A model generated the notes under the pieces. The model did not search any database. It was given only the letters and a program-made list of their open reading frames with translations, and was not told where the DNA came from. From Bradyrhizobium tropiciagri (lineage in GTDB: Bacteria; Pseudomonadota; Alphaproteobacteria; Rhizobiales; Xanthobacteraceae), in the NCBI RefSeq assembly GCF_018130505.1, contig NZ_JAFCKH010000002.1, positions 434,001 through 498,000 of the forward strand: 64,000 bases of DNA, given 5' to 3'. The position numbers and the translations under genes were made by a program. Positions 36,875 through 45,399 of this stretch are shown here, piece after piece. Numbering within the stretch: the stretch's first letter is position 1; each line of letters opens with the position of its first letter.

Positions 36875-37924
36875 ATGACCGGAGAGCAGGACGCGCGCGA
36901 AGCGCAATGGCGGAAGTGGCGCAGCGTCGCCGATCTCTATCATGCCTTCTTCACCGGGCTGATCCTCACCGTGGTGACGCGGCGCGGCACTGCTGATGCC
37001 GCCGAGTTCGTCTTCCGTGTGTTTCGCCGTCAGCAGCAGGAGCGCTTCCTGCCCGGGCTGGCGAAGCTTGGCCTCGATCACCTGCCGCCGGCGGTCGCGG
37101 CCGCGCGGTATCACTATCTCTCCAACTGGATCGGCGGCGTGCATGTCGAATACATGTATGAGACCGACCGCAAGGCGTGGATCCGCTATCCGCCGCCGCG
37201 CTGGATCTGGAAGGGCACCGCGATCTGCGGCGTGCCCGGCGAAGTGTCACGCGCGATGCTGCGCGGCTGGCACGCCAACAATGGCGTCGCGCTCGGCGAC
37301 CTCAGGCTCGGCTTCGTCTGCACCAAGCAGAGCGTCGACGGCCAGGATGGGCTCGAAGGCTATTACTGCGAATACGATCACCCGCTCGAGCTCGACCAGC
37401 GTCTCGTCTTCGCGCGCCATCTCGAAGCGCCGCTATTCGACCCGAACACCGCGCCGGCACTGCCGGTCGACAGCTGGCCGAAACCGCGGCTGGAGAAGGC
37501 CTATCGCAACTATGCGATGGAATATGTGAAGACGGCCGCGCCGGTGATCGTGCAGGTGTTCGGCCCGGAGGATGCGCGCTATCTGCTGCATCTCACCGGC
37601 AGACTGATTGGCATGCAGTATTTCGACGAGGTCGCGCACGCGCTCGGCGGCAGCCGTGGCCGTGCGGCGGAATTTGCGGCGTTCCTGCGCGTGCTGTTCG
37701 AGGCGCAGGATGATGTCGTCGAGATCAGCCAGTCGGAAGGCCAGTTCGAAATCCGCCAGCAGGGCTGGAAGCTCATGGCCGATGTTGCCGATTATCATCC
37801 GGCCTGCGCCAGCGTGCTGACGGGGCTGTTAGAGGGGCTGGCCGCCGGTTGCGGGCGGCATATTCCGGTGCATCTGAAGCCGAACGGCGCTGCCGGCGCG
37901 CCGTTGATCTGGTCGATCGGCTAG
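36875..37924 (+). CDS. Uncharacterised protein, 349 residues
   Basis: I do not recognise a family. ATG at 36875 with GGGAG upstream is preferred; the frame upstream runs through a palindromic repeat. Soluble, no signal peptide or membrane segment. Notable blocks: REAQWRKWRSVADLYHAFFTGLI at the N-terminus, PPPRWIWKGTAICGVPGEVSRAMLRGWHANNGVALG in the middle, two close cysteines at GFVCTKQS and EGYYCEYDH, and an acidic C-terminal region. The middle and the Cys/His/Tyr content recall small-molecule hydrolases such as the aminothiazoline carboxylate hydrolase group, but the link is weak. It precedes a MATE exporter gene by 128 bases. Confidence 0.75.
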   Translation: MTGEQDAREAQWRKWRSVADLYHAFFTGLILTVVTRRGTADAAEFVFRVFRRQQQERFLPGLAKLGLDHLPPAVAAARYHYLSNWIGGVHVEYMYETDRKAWIRYPPPRWIWKGTAICGVPGEVSRAMLRGWHANNGVALGDLRLGFVCTKQSVDGQDGLEGYYCEYDHPLELDQRLVFARHLEAPLFDPNTAPALPVDSWPKPRLEKAYRNYAMEYVKTAAPVIVQVFGPEDARYLLHLTGRLIGMQYFDEVAHALGGSRGRAAEFAAFLRVLFEAQDDVVEISQSEGQFEIRQQGWKLMADVADYHPACASVLTGLLEGLAAGCGRHIPVHLKPNGAAGAPLIWSIG

Positions 37925-38052
37925 CGCCGAGGTTCATTCAAGTTCGCCTGCAATCGCGCAGGGCCCCCTTGCGTCCCGCGCACATGGAATCCCGCCTTGC
38001 CATGGTAGGGAAACACCATGGCGCGGCTCCTCAGATCGCGCGGGGAGTGGAA

Positions 38053-39495
38053 ATGTCCGATCTCGGCCTCGCCGAAATACCCGTCGACGAAGAGGAGCGG
38101 CCGCTGCCGCCGCCGGTGAGCAAGCCGGCGCGCAATGCGTTGCTCGACGGGCCGATCCTGCGCACGCTGCTCCGGCTGGCCTGGCCGAACGTGATCGCGC
38201 TCTCCGCCGGCACCTGCGTGGTGATCGCGGAGACCTCCTATATCGGCCGGCTCGGCGTCGAGTCGCTCGCGGCGATGGCGCTGCTGTTTCCCTGCGTGAT
38301 CCTCACCATGACGATGTCCGGCGGCGCGATGGGTGGCGGCGTCGCGTCCTCGATCGCGCGTGCGCTCGGCGCCGGCGAGATCGAGCGCGCCTCGACGCTC
38401 GCCGCGCATGCGCTGCTGATCGGTCTGACCTTCGGCGTCACGTTCATGCTCGGCATGCTGATCTTCGGCCCGCGTTTGCTCGAGCTGCTCGGCGGCCGCG
38501 GCAATGTGCTGGCGCAGGCGATCGGCTATTCGCAGATCTTCTTCGGCGGCGCGATCCTGCCCTGGCTGATGAACACCATGGCCGGCATCCTGCGCGGCAC
38601 CGGCAACATGAAGCTGCCGTCGGCGATGATCCTGTCGTCGGCGTGCTGCCAGATCATCCTCGGCGGCACGCTCGGGCTCGGCCTCGGTCCGGTGCCGCAG
38701 TTCGGCATGCGCGGCGTCGCCGCCGGCTCGCTGATCGCCTATACGATCAGCATCAGCGTGATGGGCTGGTACCTGTTCTCCGGCCGCGCCCGCGTCGTGC
38801 CGAAGATCAGGGGATTGCGGGTGCAGTGGTCGATGTTCATCGACATCCTCAAGGTCGGCGCGGTGTCCTGCTTCTCGCCGCTGCAATCGGTGCTGACGAT
38901 CTCGATCTTCACCCACATGCTGGCGCAGTTCGGCACCGCGGTGCTGGCCGGCTACGGCATCGGCGCGCGGCTCGAATTCATGCTGACCTCGGTCGCGTTC
39001 GCGGTCGGCATCGCCTCGGTGCCGATGATCGGCATGGCGGTCGGCGCCGACCGCATCGCGCGGGCGCGGCGGATCGCCTGGATCGCGGGCGCGCTGTCGT
39101 TCTGCTCGGTCGGACTGGTCGGCAGCTTCATCGCAGTATTTCCTGATCTGTGGGTCAACCTCTTCACCAGCGATCCGCATGTGCGGGCGACCAGCCACGA
39201 ATATCTGTCGACCGCCGCGCCGATGTACGCCTTCATCGGATTGGCGATGTCGATGTACTTCTCCTCGCAGGGCGCGGCGAAGGTGATCGGCCCGGTGCTG
39301 GCGCAGACCGCGCGGCTGATCTTCATCGGCACCGGCGGCTGGTGGCTGTCGACGCATGAGGCGAGCGCGCAAAGCTTCTTCGCCCTCGCGGCCGCATCGA
39401 TGGGCGTGCTCGGCGTGCTGTCCTGCCTCAGCGTGATCCTGACCCGCTGGGGCAAGCCAGCGCCGGTTACCAAGGTGCGGCCGGCGCTGTCTTGA
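38053..39495 (+). CDS. MATE family efflux transporter
   Basis: 480 residues from the ATG at 38053 (GGGAGTGG upstream). Twelve predicted hydrophobic helices in two six-helix halves: first half starts TLLRLAWPNVIALSAGTCVVIAETSYIGRLG, with GMLIFGPRLLELLGG; GILRGTGNMKLPSAMILSS ends the first repeat. Second half has ILKVGAVSCFSPLQSVLTISIF. Uses an ion gradient to export cationic drugs or metabolites from the cytoplasm. Co-directional with the preceding uncharacterised gene, with a 128-base gap; a link is possible. Confidence 0.9.
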   Translation: MSDLGLAEIPVDEEERPLPPPVSKPARNALLDGPILRTLLRLAWPNVIALSAGTCVVIAETSYIGRLGVESLAAMALLFPCVILTMTMSGGAMGGGVASSIARALGAGEIERASTLAAHALLIGLTFGVTFMLGMLIFGPRLLELLGGRGNVLAQAIGYSQIFFGGAILPWLMNTMAGILRGTGNMKLPSAMILSSACCQIILGGTLGLGLGPVPQFGMRGVAAGSLIAYTISISVMGWYLFSGRARVVPKIRGLRVQWSMFIDILKVGAVSCFSPLQSVLTISIFTHMLAQFGTAVLAGYGIGARLEFMLTSVAFAVGIASVPMIGMAVGADRIARARRIAWIAGALSFCSVGLVGSFIAVFPDLWVNLFTSDPHVRATSHEYLSTAAPMYAFIGLAMSMYFSSQGAAKVIGPVLAQTARLIFIGTGGWWLSTHEASAQSFFALAAASMGVLGVLSCLSVILTRWGKPAPVTKVRPALS

Positions 39496-39509
39496 TAGGC
39501 ACCCACGGT

Positions 39510-39631
39510 GTCGTCCCGGCGAAGGCCGGGACCCATAACCACCGAAGGTGATCGTTGCGCATCGCCCCGGCCACAGCTCGTTTCAACAACCTGACCCTGT
39601 GGTTATGGGTCCCGGCTTTCGCCGGGACGAC
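39510..39631. repeat. GTCGTCCCGGCG palindromic repeat, copy 2
   Basis: Same ends as copy 1 at 30474-30594: GTCGTCCCGGCGAAGGCCGG on the left and GCTTTCGCCGGGACGAC on the right, with ACCCATAACCAC / GTGGTTATGGGT pairing inside. It fills the gap between the convergent MATE and SRPBCC genes. Confidence 0.85.
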
Positions 39632-39641
39632 GCGTGGGAGA

Positions 39642-40058
39642 TTACGCCGCGCTCTTGGCCTTGGCCGACTGCGCCAGCGCCTGCTGCATCGCAGCTGCCC
39701 CCTGATCCATCTGCGCGTCGATATAGGGCGCGACCTCGTTCGGCAGCACGTCGGTGATCCACAGCACGCGGCAGCGTCCGTCGGCCTCAGTGAACACCTG
39801 GGCGGAGGCCGAGTGCTGGGTCAGGCGCTCGCTCTTGATCGCATAGACCAGCCGCCGCCGGCCGTCGTTGCAATCGACCAGCGTCTCGCGCGCCACCGAG
39901 CCGTTGGAGAACGTGACGATGCGCGCATCGCCGTCGAGCTTGGTGTCGGTCACGAAGCCCGGCGCCAGCCGCGTATGCACCGCGCCGAAATCGCGCAGCG
40001 CGTCCCAGACGTGGTCGGCCGGGGCGTCGATCGGGATGTCCTTGTAGATGGAAGCCAT
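39642..40058 (-). CDS. SRPBCC family protein (polyketide cyclase/START-like)
   Basis: 138 residues from the ATG at 40058-40056. The helix-grip fold begins IYKDIPIDAPADHVWDALRDFGAVHTRLAPGF, typical of ligand-binding SRPBCC proteins, and ends with the long C-terminal helix DAQMDQGAAAMQQALAQSAKAKSAA. Binds hydrophobic small molecules; no catalytic residues are evident. Isolated between repeats; no operon partner except possibly the VOC gene upstream on the same strand. Confidence 0.85.
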   Translation of the reverse strand: MASIYKDIPIDAPADHVWDALRDFGAVHTRLAPGFVTDTKLDGDARIVTFSNGSVARETLVDCNDGRRRLVYAIKSERLTQHSASAQVFTEADGRCRVLWITDVLPNEVAPYIDAQMDQGAAAMQQALAQSAKAKSAA

Positions 40059-40107
40059 GGAGTTGAATCCTTTGTGAGTTGGACGATCGTCATTGCGAGG
40101 TGAACTT

Positions 40108-40184
40108 GTAGGGTGAGCAATGCGCAGCGTGCCCACCATCCGCGCTGTGCTCGTGAAGGTGGGCACGCTTCGCTTTGCCCACCC
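40108..40184. repeat. GTAGGGTG..GCAA palindromic repeat, copy 2
   Basis: Shares the GTAGGGTG and GTGCCCACC / GGTGGGCACGC blocks with copy 1 at 10024-10113; ends with TTTGCCCACCC. Between the SRPBCC and VOC genes. Confidence 0.75.
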
Positions 40185-40208
40185 CATGATTCAGCGCATC
40201 GCGCGCAC

Positions 40209-40568
40209 CTACGTGCACACCGCCTCGACATTGTTGCCGTCGGGGTCGATCAGGAATGCGGCGTAATAGGTCGGGCTGTAGTCCTTGCGGTGGCCCGCGG
40301 CGCCGTTGTCCTTGCCGCCGGCCTTGATGCCTTCGCCGTAAAATTTCTTGATCGCATCGTGATCAGGCGCGCGGAATGCGACATGGGCGCCGCCGTTTGC
40401 CTTGCCCTTGTGCAGATGCAGCCAGAGCGCGGGCTCGCCCTTGGGGCCGAAGCCGGCGCCGCTGTCGTCACGCGAGCACAGCACGAAGCCGAGCGGCGCC
40501 AGCGCCGCGGTGTAGAAGCGCACGCTGGCGTCGAGGTCGGCAACGCGCAATCCGATATGGTCGTACAT
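40209..40568 (-). CDS. VOC family protein
   Basis: 119 residues from the ATG at 40568-40566. Starts MYDHIGLRVADLDASVRFYTAALAPLGF, with His at the first metal-ligand position, and ends AAFLIDPDGNNVEAV with the usual Glu ligand, the signature of glyoxalase I-like metal-binding VOC proteins. HVAFRAPDHDAIKKFY supplies a further His. Substrate unknown. Same direction as the AraC regulator gene that ends 57 bases upstream of it, so the two may be co-expressed. Confidence 0.87.
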   Translation of the reverse strand: MYDHIGLRVADLDASVRFYTAALAPLGFVLCSRDDSGAGFGPKGEPALWLHLHKGKANGGAHVAFRAPDHDAIKKFYGEGIKAGGKDNGAAGHRKDYSPTYYAAFLIDPDGNNVEAVCT

Positions 40569-40625
40569 GATGGGGTCTCCAGTCGTTGCGCGCGTCCATC
40601 GACGCGCGGCGTGGAGCAACCCTAG

Positions 40626-41465
40626 CTATTGCAGTGCAAGGCGTTCTTGGAAAATCTTGCGGTCGCCGCGCGAGGCCTGGCGGAACTTGAGCGGCGAGGC
40701 GCCGGCGGCGCGGTGGAAGCTGCGCACGAAATTGGAGAGGTCGCCGAAGCCGACGTCATAGGCGATGTCGGTGATCGGGCTGTCGTCATCGGCCAGCCGG
40801 CGCGCCGCATGGCGCAGCCGCGAGCGCACCAGATATTGATGCGGGGTGACGCCGAGCACGGCGGAAAACAGCCGCAGGAAGTGGAAGGTGCTGAGCCCGG
40901 CCTGCTCGGCGGCATCGTCGAGATCGATGGCGCGATGTGAATTGGCGTCGATCCACAACGCGGTCTCCACCGCGCGGCGGCGGTCGCGCAGCGTCGCCGT
41001 CAGCTTGTTCGCCTTGCGGTCGGACACCACCTCGACGAACCGGCTGGTCAATACCTGACCGATCTCATCGAGGCCGACGTCGCTGTTGCCAGCTGCTGCC
41101 GTTTGCGCGAGCTCGCCGAGCACCATCAGTTCCGGCAGTGGCGGCACCGAGCCGACCTGCCAGACCGCCGTGCGGTCGCCGATCGTCTCCACCAGCTCCG
41201 GATCGAGGAAGAACGACAGACATTCGTCGCCGACGACATGGTCATGGGTGCAGGTGTATTCGTCGCCGGGATGGCCGATCAGCATCGAGCCCGCCACCAA
41301 TTCATGGAAGCGGCCGCGGCAATGGCAGCCGAAGCTGCCGCTGCGCACATAGGATACCGAATGGCTGGCGAACTGCTCGGTGAACGGCTTGTCGCCGCGT
41401 TCCGCGGTGCAACGAAACTCGTTCACGGTGATGCGATCGCGCTTCAGCAACGGGGTACGGTTCAT
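40626..41465 (-). CDS. AraC family transcriptional regulator
   Basis: 279 residues. N-terminal cupin-like sensor domain ([39 protein letters not shown], rich in Cys/His), then two C-terminal helix-turn-helix motifs: [38 protein letters not shown] and [32 protein letters not shown]. The ordering fits AraC activators. The four Cys and several His in the first 100 residues could bind metal, but this is only suggestive. Next to the alkyltransferase gene ogt, an arrangement that recalls Ada-type control of DNA repair. Confidence 0.9.
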   Translation of the reverse strand: MNRTPLLKRDRITVNEFRCTAERGDKPFTEQFASHSVSYVRSGSFGCHCRGRFHELVAGSMLIGHPGDEYTCTHDHVVGDECLSFFLDPELVETIGDRTAVWQVGSVPPLPELMVLGELAQTAAAGNSDVGLDEIGQVLTSRFVEVVSDRKANKLTATLRDRRRAVETALWIDANSHRAIDLDDAAEQAGLSTFHFLRLFSAVLGVTPHQYLVRSRLRHAARRLADDDSPITDIAYDVGFGDLSNFVRSFHRAAGASPLKFRQASRGDRKIFQERLALQ

Positions 41466-41474
41466 ACCCTCAAT

Positions 41475-42053
41475 TTAGGGAGAGGGCCGCGGCGGTGCAA
41501 CGGACAGCAGCGCGTCGAACAGCGTCTTGCTGGCGCTCGGCGGCGCGCCCTCGATCGAGAGCAGCCGGCGCCGCGAGACGCTGCCGCCATGCGGCGAGAT
41601 CCGGTCGGCATAATGGCCCGCCTCGAGCACACGGTGGCAGGGCACGATGATCATGAAGGGATTGCGGGAGAACGCCTGCGCCACCGAATAGGTCGCGCCG
41701 GAGGCACGCAACGCGCTTGCCGCCTCGGCATAGCTGCGGGTCTCGCCGCGCGGAATGGTACGGGCAAACTCGTAGACGCGCTGGTTGAAGGCCGGGATGC
41801 CGGTCATGTCGAGCGCGACGCCGGTCAGGTCGCTGTCGCCGCCGCGCAGCGTCGCGGCAATGCCCTCGATCGCCGCCCCGATCTCGTCGGGCGGCCGCAT
41901 CTCGCGCGCATCTGGGTAGATCTGGAACAGCCGCTTGCGGGTCTCGATCTCGCGCGGCTCGGGAAGCTGCACGCCGACTATGCCGAGCTCGCCCCATGCG
42001 ATTCCGCATCGGCCGATCGCCGTGTCGAAAATGGAGTACCCACGCCCCGCCAT
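41475..42053 (-). CDS. ogt: Methylated-DNA--protein-cysteine methyltransferase
   Basis: 192 residues. Suicide repair protein that takes the alkyl group from O6-alkylguanine. The acceptor is C139 in IVPCHRV; helix-turn-helix region IPRGETRSYAEAASALRASGATYSVAQAFSRNPF precedes it. The usual arginine finger region is changed (GATYSVAQAF where RAVGxA is common). The C-terminus SRRRLLSIEGAPP is the normal helix. Stop-to-start distance to the AraC-type regulator on the same strand is 9 bases, suggesting a two-gene operon in which the regulator follows ogt. Confidence 0.9.
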   Translation of the reverse strand: MAGRGYSIFDTAIGRCGIAWGELGIVGVQLPEPREIETRKRLFQIYPDAREMRPPDEIGAAIEGIAATLRGGDSDLTGVALDMTGIPAFNQRVYEFARTIPRGETRSYAEAASALRASGATYSVAQAFSRNPFMIIVPCHRVLEAGHYADRISPHGGSVSRRRLLSIEGAPPSASKTLFDALLSVAPPRPSP

Positions 42054-42223
42054 TGAACGCCACCAACCCCTGCAAGGATCATAACATCATCGCCACCGCG
42101 CGCATCCGAAATCTTGACGATTGATTAAGCATGTCGCGGCCATTCCGGACCTTTCGCTGTGTGCGGCGGTCACACATCTCAAGTCACGCATCTTAAAGGC
42201 TTGCGCGCTATCCGTTCGTGGCC

Positions 42224-43792
42224 ATGTCGCTCCCCGAGGCTCCCGCGCTCCCCGATACGATCGGCGGAACAATGACGAGAACGAGCGCCGATCCATCGTC
42301 CGGACGCGCGGGCGAAAAGAGTCTTGTGACGGCACGGATTCATCCGCTCGCGCTGCTGTTGCTGCTGGCGCTGGCGGTTCGCCTGCCGCTTGCGTTCTGG
42401 CCCAACACCATCCATCCCGACGAAATCTTCCAGTACCTCGAGCCGGCCTGGCGGATGCTCGGTCATGACGGCATCGTGACCTGGGAGTGGCGCTACGGCA
42501 TTCGGGGCTGGTTCCTGCCGACCTTGATGGCAGGGCCGGTCGCGCTTGGGGACTGGGTGGCGCCCGGTGGCAGCGGGGCCTTCGTGGTGCCGCGTCTCGT
42601 CGCCGTGCTGGCATCGCTCTCGATCGTGGTGAGTGCGTGGTCGTTTGGCGCGCGGGTGTCGCGCACTCATGCCATCGTCGCCGCATTCGTCGCGGCGATC
42701 TGGTTCGAGATCGTGATGCTCGCGCCGCACACGTTGAGCGAATCGATCGCGACGGCGCTGATCGTGCCGGCGGCGTTGATGCTCACTGGCGCTCCGTCGC
42801 GCACGCGCCTGCTCGTCGGTGGCGCCATGCTGGCGATCGCGTTCGTCTGCCGCTTCCAATATGCACCGGCCACCGCCGTCCTCGTCATCGGCGTCTGCTG
42901 GCGCCACTGGCGAAATCTGCTTCCGCTGATTGCCGGCGGTGTCATTGCGCTGCTGGTCGCCGCGATGATCGATCTCGCCCATGGCGCGGTGCCGTTTGGC
43001 TGGCTGGTCGCCAATATCGAGCAGAACCTGCTGCACGATCGCGCCGCCGGGTTCGGCGTGTCGTCGATGATCACCTATCTGTCGAGCTTCTGGATCACCT
43101 GGTCGGTCGCGATCGTGCTGCTCGTCGCCGCGATCTGGCGCGGCTGGCGCCATGCGCCGCTGCTGCTGGCGATGGCGCTGACGGACATTCTCTTTCACAG
43201 CCTGATCGCCCACAAGGAATACCGCTTCATCTTCCTGTCGGTGGTCCTGCTGATGATCCTGGCGGCGCTGGGCTCGGCGGACTGGGTGCAGTCGCTGCGC
43301 GGAAAACGCGCATGGCGACCATGGGCGTTACCGGCGATCGCCGGCGGCTGGGCGCTGCTCTCGATCGCGCTCGCCGGCGCCAGCGAGCCGATGCGTGACC
43401 ACTGGATGCGCGGCGTCAGTGCCGCGCGACTGGCCGCCGAGTTGCGCGGCGATCCCAAGCTGTGCGGCCTTGCGCTCTACAACGTCCCCTTCCATCTGCT
43501 GCCGGGGCGGGAGCGGTTGACAGGCCCGGCGCCGCTCTACGCGCTGATATCAGGCGATCCCCTGGCGAAAGGCCGCCTGCCGGCCACGCTGCAGGCCGCG
43601 AGCCCGGCCTTCAACCGCATCCTGGTGCGCGCGGATTCGGTGGACGATCTTCCGGCGGACTATACGCGGCGCGATTGTGATGCGGTCGGCAACGCCACGG
43701 CCTGCATCTACGCGCGCGCCGGCACCTGCGAGCCCATCGCGGCCGCAGCGCCGTTCACCATCAATGACGTGCTGGGACGGAGCGGCGAATAG
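42224..43792 (+). CDS. Membrane glycosyltransferase, GT22 (Alg9/PIG-B mannosyltransferase) type
   Basis: About 522 residues from ATG 42224; GTG 42218 and ATG 42272 are alternatives and none has a strong ribosome site. Many hydrophobic helices. The first luminal/periplasmic loop has HPDEIFQYLEPAWRM (about 64-78) then TWEWRYGIRGWFLP, and a later loop has HKEYRFIFL (about 330-338). HPDE...E and HKEYRF are the hallmarks of GT22, the family of eukaryotic GPI and N-glycan mannosyltransferases using dolichyl-phosphate mannose. A bacterial member would use a polyprenyl-phosphate sugar and modify an envelope glycan or lipid. Isolated, no other glycan genes near it. Confidence 0.82.
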   Translation: MSLPEAPALPDTIGGTMTRTSADPSSGRAGEKSLVTARIHPLALLLLLALAVRLPLAFWPNTIHPDEIFQYLEPAWRMLGHDGIVTWEWRYGIRGWFLPTLMAGPVALGDWVAPGGSGAFVVPRLVAVLASLSIVVSAWSFGARVSRTHAIVAAFVAAIWFEIVMLAPHTLSESIATALIVPAALMLTGAPSRTRLLVGGAMLAIAFVCRFQYAPATAVLVIGVCWRHWRNLLPLIAGGVIALLVAAMIDLAHGAVPFGWLVANIEQNLLHDRAAGFGVSSMITYLSSFWITWSVAIVLLVAAIWRGWRHAPLLLAMALTDILFHSLIAHKEYRFIFLSVVLLMILAALGSADWVQSLRGKRAWRPWALPAIAGGWALLSIALAGASEPMRDHWMRGVSAARLAAELRGDPKLCGLALYNVPFHLLPGRERLTGPAPLYALISGDPLAKGRLPATLQAASPAFNRILVRADSVDDLPADYTRRDCDAVGNATACIYARAGTCEPIAAAAPFTINDVLGRSGE

Positions 43793-43921
43793 CGGTGCAA
43801 GGAGCTGATATCGAGGACCAATCCCACGTGATCGCGACAATGCACGCTTGATCCGCCGCCATGGGCCGGGCTATGGTCCGGCAGGTCGCATTCGGTAAGA
43901 TCGACCCAAGCGATTGAGATC

Positions 43922-43995
43922 GCGGGCGTAGTTCAATGGTAGAACGGCAGCTTCCCAAGCTGCATACGAGGGTTCGATTCCCTTCGCCCGCTCCA
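43922..43995 (+). tRNA. tRNA-Gly (anticodon CCC)
   Basis: 74 bases including the encoded CCA. Acceptor arms GCGGGCG and CGCCCGC, D arm with GTAGTTCAATGGTAGAAC, anticodon stem GCAGC/GCTGC with loop TTCCCAA, T arm GAGGGTTCGATTCCCTT. Anticodon CCC reads GGG. Complete cloverleaf, so functional. Confidence 0.97.
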
Positions 43996-44106
43996 TCGCA
44001 CCCTCCATGCATTCGGATCGCACCGCATGCGTCGTTGCGCGGCTTGCGATGACGCGACGGGCCGCCTAGCTTCCGGCTGCCATTTCCACGCTTCCGCAAG
44101 GTCCCA

Positions 44107-44247
44107 ATGTCGCAGCCGCTTCTGTTTCAGCCGATCACGCTTCGCGGCGTCGCGTCCTGGCCGAAGCAGGATGGCTGGTGGCTGGAGCGGCGCGAGCCGG
44201 GCCTGCGCAAGCTCGAGGGAGCGCCGCTGCCGTTCCGCAAGATGTGA
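44107..44247 (+). pseudogene. 46-codon ORF, probable internally deleted remnant of an old-yellow-enzyme gene
   Basis: ATG 44107 to TGA 44247. The first residues MSQPLLFQPITLRGV match the N-terminus of NADH:flavin oxidoreductases (LFxPITLRG), and the remainder ASWPKQDGWWLERREPGLRKL resembles their extreme C-terminus (WPxQYxxWLxR). The roughly 300-residue barrel between them is missing, as if an in-frame deletion joined the two ends. It lies 13 bases before the dehydratase gene. It could instead be a real small protein; family assignment is from memory of the ends only. Confidence 0.45.
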
Positions 44248-44260
44248 CACGAGGTTCGAC

Positions 44261-45190
44261 ATGACATCACAGGCACAACGTCCCTATCGCGGCGTCTTTC
44301 CGGTCGCGCCGACCATTTTCGACGCCAGCGGCAATCTCGACCTCGACGGACAGCGCCGCTGCATCGACTTCATGATCGATGCCGGCTCGCACGGCATCTG
44401 CATCCTCGCCAATTTCTCCGAGCAGTTCGTGCTGACCGATGCCGAGCGGGAGACCGTGATGCATGCGGTGCTCGAGCACGTCGCCGGCCGGATTCCCGTC
44501 ATCGTCACGACGACACATTTTTCCTCGGCGGTGTGCGCCGCGCGCAGCCGGCAGGCGCAGGCCGCCGGCGCCGCGATGGTGATGATCATGCCGCCCTATC
44601 ACGGCGCGACGTTCCGGGTCCCGGAAGCCGGCATCTACGACTTCTTCCGCGTGGTCTCGGACGCCATCAGCATCCCGATCATGATTCAGGACGCGCCGGT
44701 GGCCGGCACGCCGCTGTCGGTGGATTTCCTGGCGCGGATGGCGAAAGAGCTCGCCAATGTCAGGTACTTCAAGATCGAGGTGCCGATGGCGGCCGCCAAG
44801 CTGCGCGGCCTGATCGAGAAGGGCGGCAGCGTGATCGAGGGACCGTGGGACGGCGAGGAGGCGATCACGCTGATGGCCGATCTCGACGCCGGCGCCACCG
44901 GCGCGATGACCGGCGGCGGCTATCCCGACGGCATCCGCCAGATCATGGATCCGTTCTTCGCCGGCAAGCGCGAGGAGGCGATGGCCGCCTATGCGCGCTG
45001 GCTGCCGCTGATCAATTACGAGAACCGGCAATGCGGCCTATCGGCCTGCAAGGTGCTGATGCGCGAGGGCGGCGTCATCAAGTCTGACATGGTGCGTCAT
45101 CCGCTGCAGCCGCTGCATCCGGCGACACGCGCCGGCCTGATCGAGATCGCGAAGTCGCTGGATCCGGTCGTGCTGCGCTGGGGGCGGTGA
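44261..45190 (+). CDS. Dihydrodipicolinate synthase family protein, L-2-keto-3-deoxyarabonate dehydratase type
   Basis: 309 residues. TIM-barrel class I lyase; the Schiff-base lysine is K171 in VRYFKIEVP, and GICILANFSEQFVLTDAERE, IVTTTHFSSAVCAARSRQAQ, MPPYHGATFRVPEA, EGPWDGEEAITLMADLDAGATGAMTGGGYPDGI closely follow, as I recall it, the Azospirillum brasilense L-KDA dehydratase, which turns L-2-keto-3-deoxyarabonate into alpha-ketoglutarate semialdehyde. True DapA has different blocks. No other L-arabinose gene is in view, so its physiological substrate remains open. Confidence 0.85.
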   Translation: MTSQAQRPYRGVFPVAPTIFDASGNLDLDGQRRCIDFMIDAGSHGICILANFSEQFVLTDAERETVMHAVLEHVAGRIPVIVTTTHFSSAVCAARSRQAQAAGAAMVMIMPPYHGATFRVPEAGIYDFFRVVSDAISIPIMIQDAPVAGTPLSVDFLARMAKELANVRYFKIEVPMAAAKLRGLIEKGGSVIEGPWDGEEAITLMADLDAGATGAMTGGGYPDGIRQIMDPFFAGKREEAMAAYARWLPLINYENRQCGLSACKVLMREGGVIKSDMVRHPLQPLHPATRAGLIEIAKSLDPVVLRWGR

Positions 45191-45229
45191 GCGTTTGAGA
45201 TTAGGTCGGATACGACCGCGACGGCGCTG

Positions 45230-45376
45230 TGCTCCCTCGCCCCGTTCTTACGGGGAGAGGGTTGGGGTGAGGGGCTATGTCCGCGCATTGGGTGACAGAC
45301 GCGTTCGCGGAGGCCCCGCACCCGGATTGCATCTTTGATGCAATCCGACCTCTCCCCGCAAGCGGGGCGAGGTGAG
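45230..45376. repeat. CTCCCTCGCCCC repeat, copy 1
   Basis: A 45-base block at 45230-45274 is identical to the reverse complement of 52080-52124. A second hairpin-rich block (CACCCGGATTGCATCTTTGATGCAATCCG and ACCTCTCCCCGC / GCGGGGCGAGGT) follows to 45376. Between the convergent dehydratase and P450 genes. Confidence 0.85.
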
Positions 45377-45399
45377 CTGCAGCTCGATCGAAGTAGACA

